Source: Strix aluco
Taxonomy: Eukaryota; Chordata; Aves; Strigiformes; Strigidae
DNA: 64,000 nt
Assembly: GCF_031877795.1 (NCBI RefSeq)
Contig: NC_133940.1
Span: 12,773,985 to 12,837,984 of the forward strand
Reading direction: 5' to 3'
This document shows, one piece after another, positions 62,730 to 64,000 of this stretch. The notes beneath the pieces were generated by a model, which saw nothing but the letters and a program-made list of their open reading frames with translations, was not told the origin of the DNA and searched no databases. Positions within the stretch are counted from its first letter, which is position 1. Every line of letters starts with the position of its first letter. The position numbers and the translations under genes are program-made.

Positions 62730-64000
62730 CTAAAAATTATAAATACATGAGTGAAATTACACTGTATTACTGCAACAAACTATAAGGAACATTAAGTTTT
62801 GTATAAATAGAAATATTTTCTCTTATTTAATATTAGATCAAGTTTAAATGGGAAAATATTTGACACCAGTGCTTTCATATTTAAATTGGGTAATGGAGAG
62901 ATTCCAAAACTCCTGAGAAATTACAACCATTTTATTTACCCGTAACAAGAGAAACTAAAGTGCCATGAAAAAAAAACATATTAATCATAAAAAGACTGGA
63001 AAACACACTTAAAAACGTTCATTACAAGACCGCTATAGAATATGTAAAAGCATGTCATTATTATATCAAATTAGCTGTATTTCCCATAAATATGGAAATA
63101 AATATCTATTTAACTTTTACCAATTTATGAGTGTATATGTGGGTATAATTCTAGAAAATTTCTTAATTTTGACCAACAAAGTCAGTGTGAGGGGCCTTAC
63201 ATGACAGAATAAATGTCTTAATATTTTCAATATTTAATAAAGCATGAAGCTGCTAACTATAGCTGAATTCAGTACCATGAGTGGTACTGAATACTTTGCA
63301 GATTTATTCCAAACCTAGTACTTCTGGCAAAATCACAACCATGGTAAGCTGGTGTTTCTTTGTTTCAAGGCAACGAAGAACCAAATCTTTCACATGAGCA
63401 AATTCAAGAACCTATGCACTGTTCCAAACAGTAAACTGAAATTGTCTATCCACAGTTTGTATTTTCTGTACAGGAAATAAAATTACAGACTTGATCGACA
63501 CTTCAGGGCAAGGTCCTTATTAAATAGAGAGAGTAATATCCTGACTTCACAGAAGCAAAGGATGGAATACTATGAGTGGGATATGATACTCACATATTTA
63601 AATTGAGAATATGACTGATTACTGACTAGTATCTCCCAATACAAAAAACACTGGGATCTCACAGTAGAAATCTTAATATGCACTTGCAAGTTCCCTGAGC
63701 TGTTATTTCAACAGCCCTGGCCCATGTAAAGATGCCAGTTACAGGAAAGTTCAGAGAGTAGGTGAAGGGCCTCTCCTTTGCTACGTATGCATCTAAAACC
63801 ACATATGTTACCTCACATAAGTCAGGATAAGCTTACAAGAAATTCCTCATATCCGTGGTTTGACACCCCAAATGAATGGTGCTAGATCTCCAGAGACAAG
63901 TGAAGGACCAGCAATTACACTGAACAGTACCAGGGTAAGCAATATCTCAGCATCCCAGTACGGGATGAACAAGATCTCTGCAAAGACCATGCAATTCCAA
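62730..64000 (-). other. COL4A6: COL4A6 intron running off the window
   Basis: AT-rich sequence upstream of the first collagen exon seen. I find no further Gly-X-Y exon here, so the remaining 5' exons (signal peptide, 7S domain) lie beyond 64000. Confidence 0.7.

Noticed and set aside
1-64000. tRNA, rRNA, CRISPR array, bacterial operon or toxin system
   Set aside because: I looked for cloverleaf-like strings, regular spaced repeats and compact bacterial gene layout. None was seen; the window is ordinary vertebrate DNA with spliced genes.

Overview
The window is vertebrate nuclear DNA, most likely from a bird. CR1 LINE 3' ends with short TTCTATGA-type end repeats are present, the introns are compact (38 collagen exons in about 39 kb), and four genes lie in the order VSIG1 - PSMD10 - ATG4A - COL4A6 with the orientations known from human Xq22.3. 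In birds this block is expected on an autosome (chicken chromosome 4). A crocodilian or turtle cannot be strictly excluded from the sequence alone.

Region by region. 1-950 (+) holds the 3' coding end of a VSIG1-like (CTX/ChT1 family) gene, followed by about 3.6 kb that is either its 3' UTR or intergenic. 5638-8661 (-) holds the complete PSMD10 gene (gankyrin, 226 aa, 5 coding exons). 8662-8914 is a CpG-rich, TATA-less bidirectional promoter with CCAAT boxes, GC boxes and a ZNF143-type site. 8915-20199 (+) holds the complete ATG4A gene (397 aa, 13 coding exons); one of its introns starts with GC. 24034-62729 (-) holds 38 coding exons of COL4A6, the collagen IV alpha-6 chain. They give 1,521 residues up to the stop, including a complete 229-residue NC1 domain. 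The signal peptide, the 7S region and the first exons lie beyond 64000.

The genes alternate in orientation. VSIG1 and PSMD10 converge near 4.6 kb, PSMD10 and ATG4A diverge from a shared CpG island, and ATG4A and COL4A6 converge near 21.0-21.5 kb. Roles differ: proteasome assembly and ankyrin scaffold (PSMD10), ATG8 processing in autophagy (ATG4A), basement membrane (COL4A6), and junctional immunoglobulin-family adhesion (VSIG1). The order is conserved synteny, not an operon or pathway.

Mobile DNA is sparse: two 5'-truncated CR1 LINEs in opposite orientation in COL4A6 introns (about 33.77-34.21 kb and 50.75-51.5 kb) and one probable solo LTR relic (about 27.18-27.63 kb). I found no RNA gene, CRISPR array or clearly new biological system. 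The items most worth checking are the GC-AG intron, an upstream ATG overlapping the ATG4A start, the facing poly(A) signals, a possible VSIG1 membrane exon, and the interruptions in the collagen repeat. Exon coordinates were read by hand from splice sites, reading phase and remembered human proteins, so single-base boundary errors are possible.
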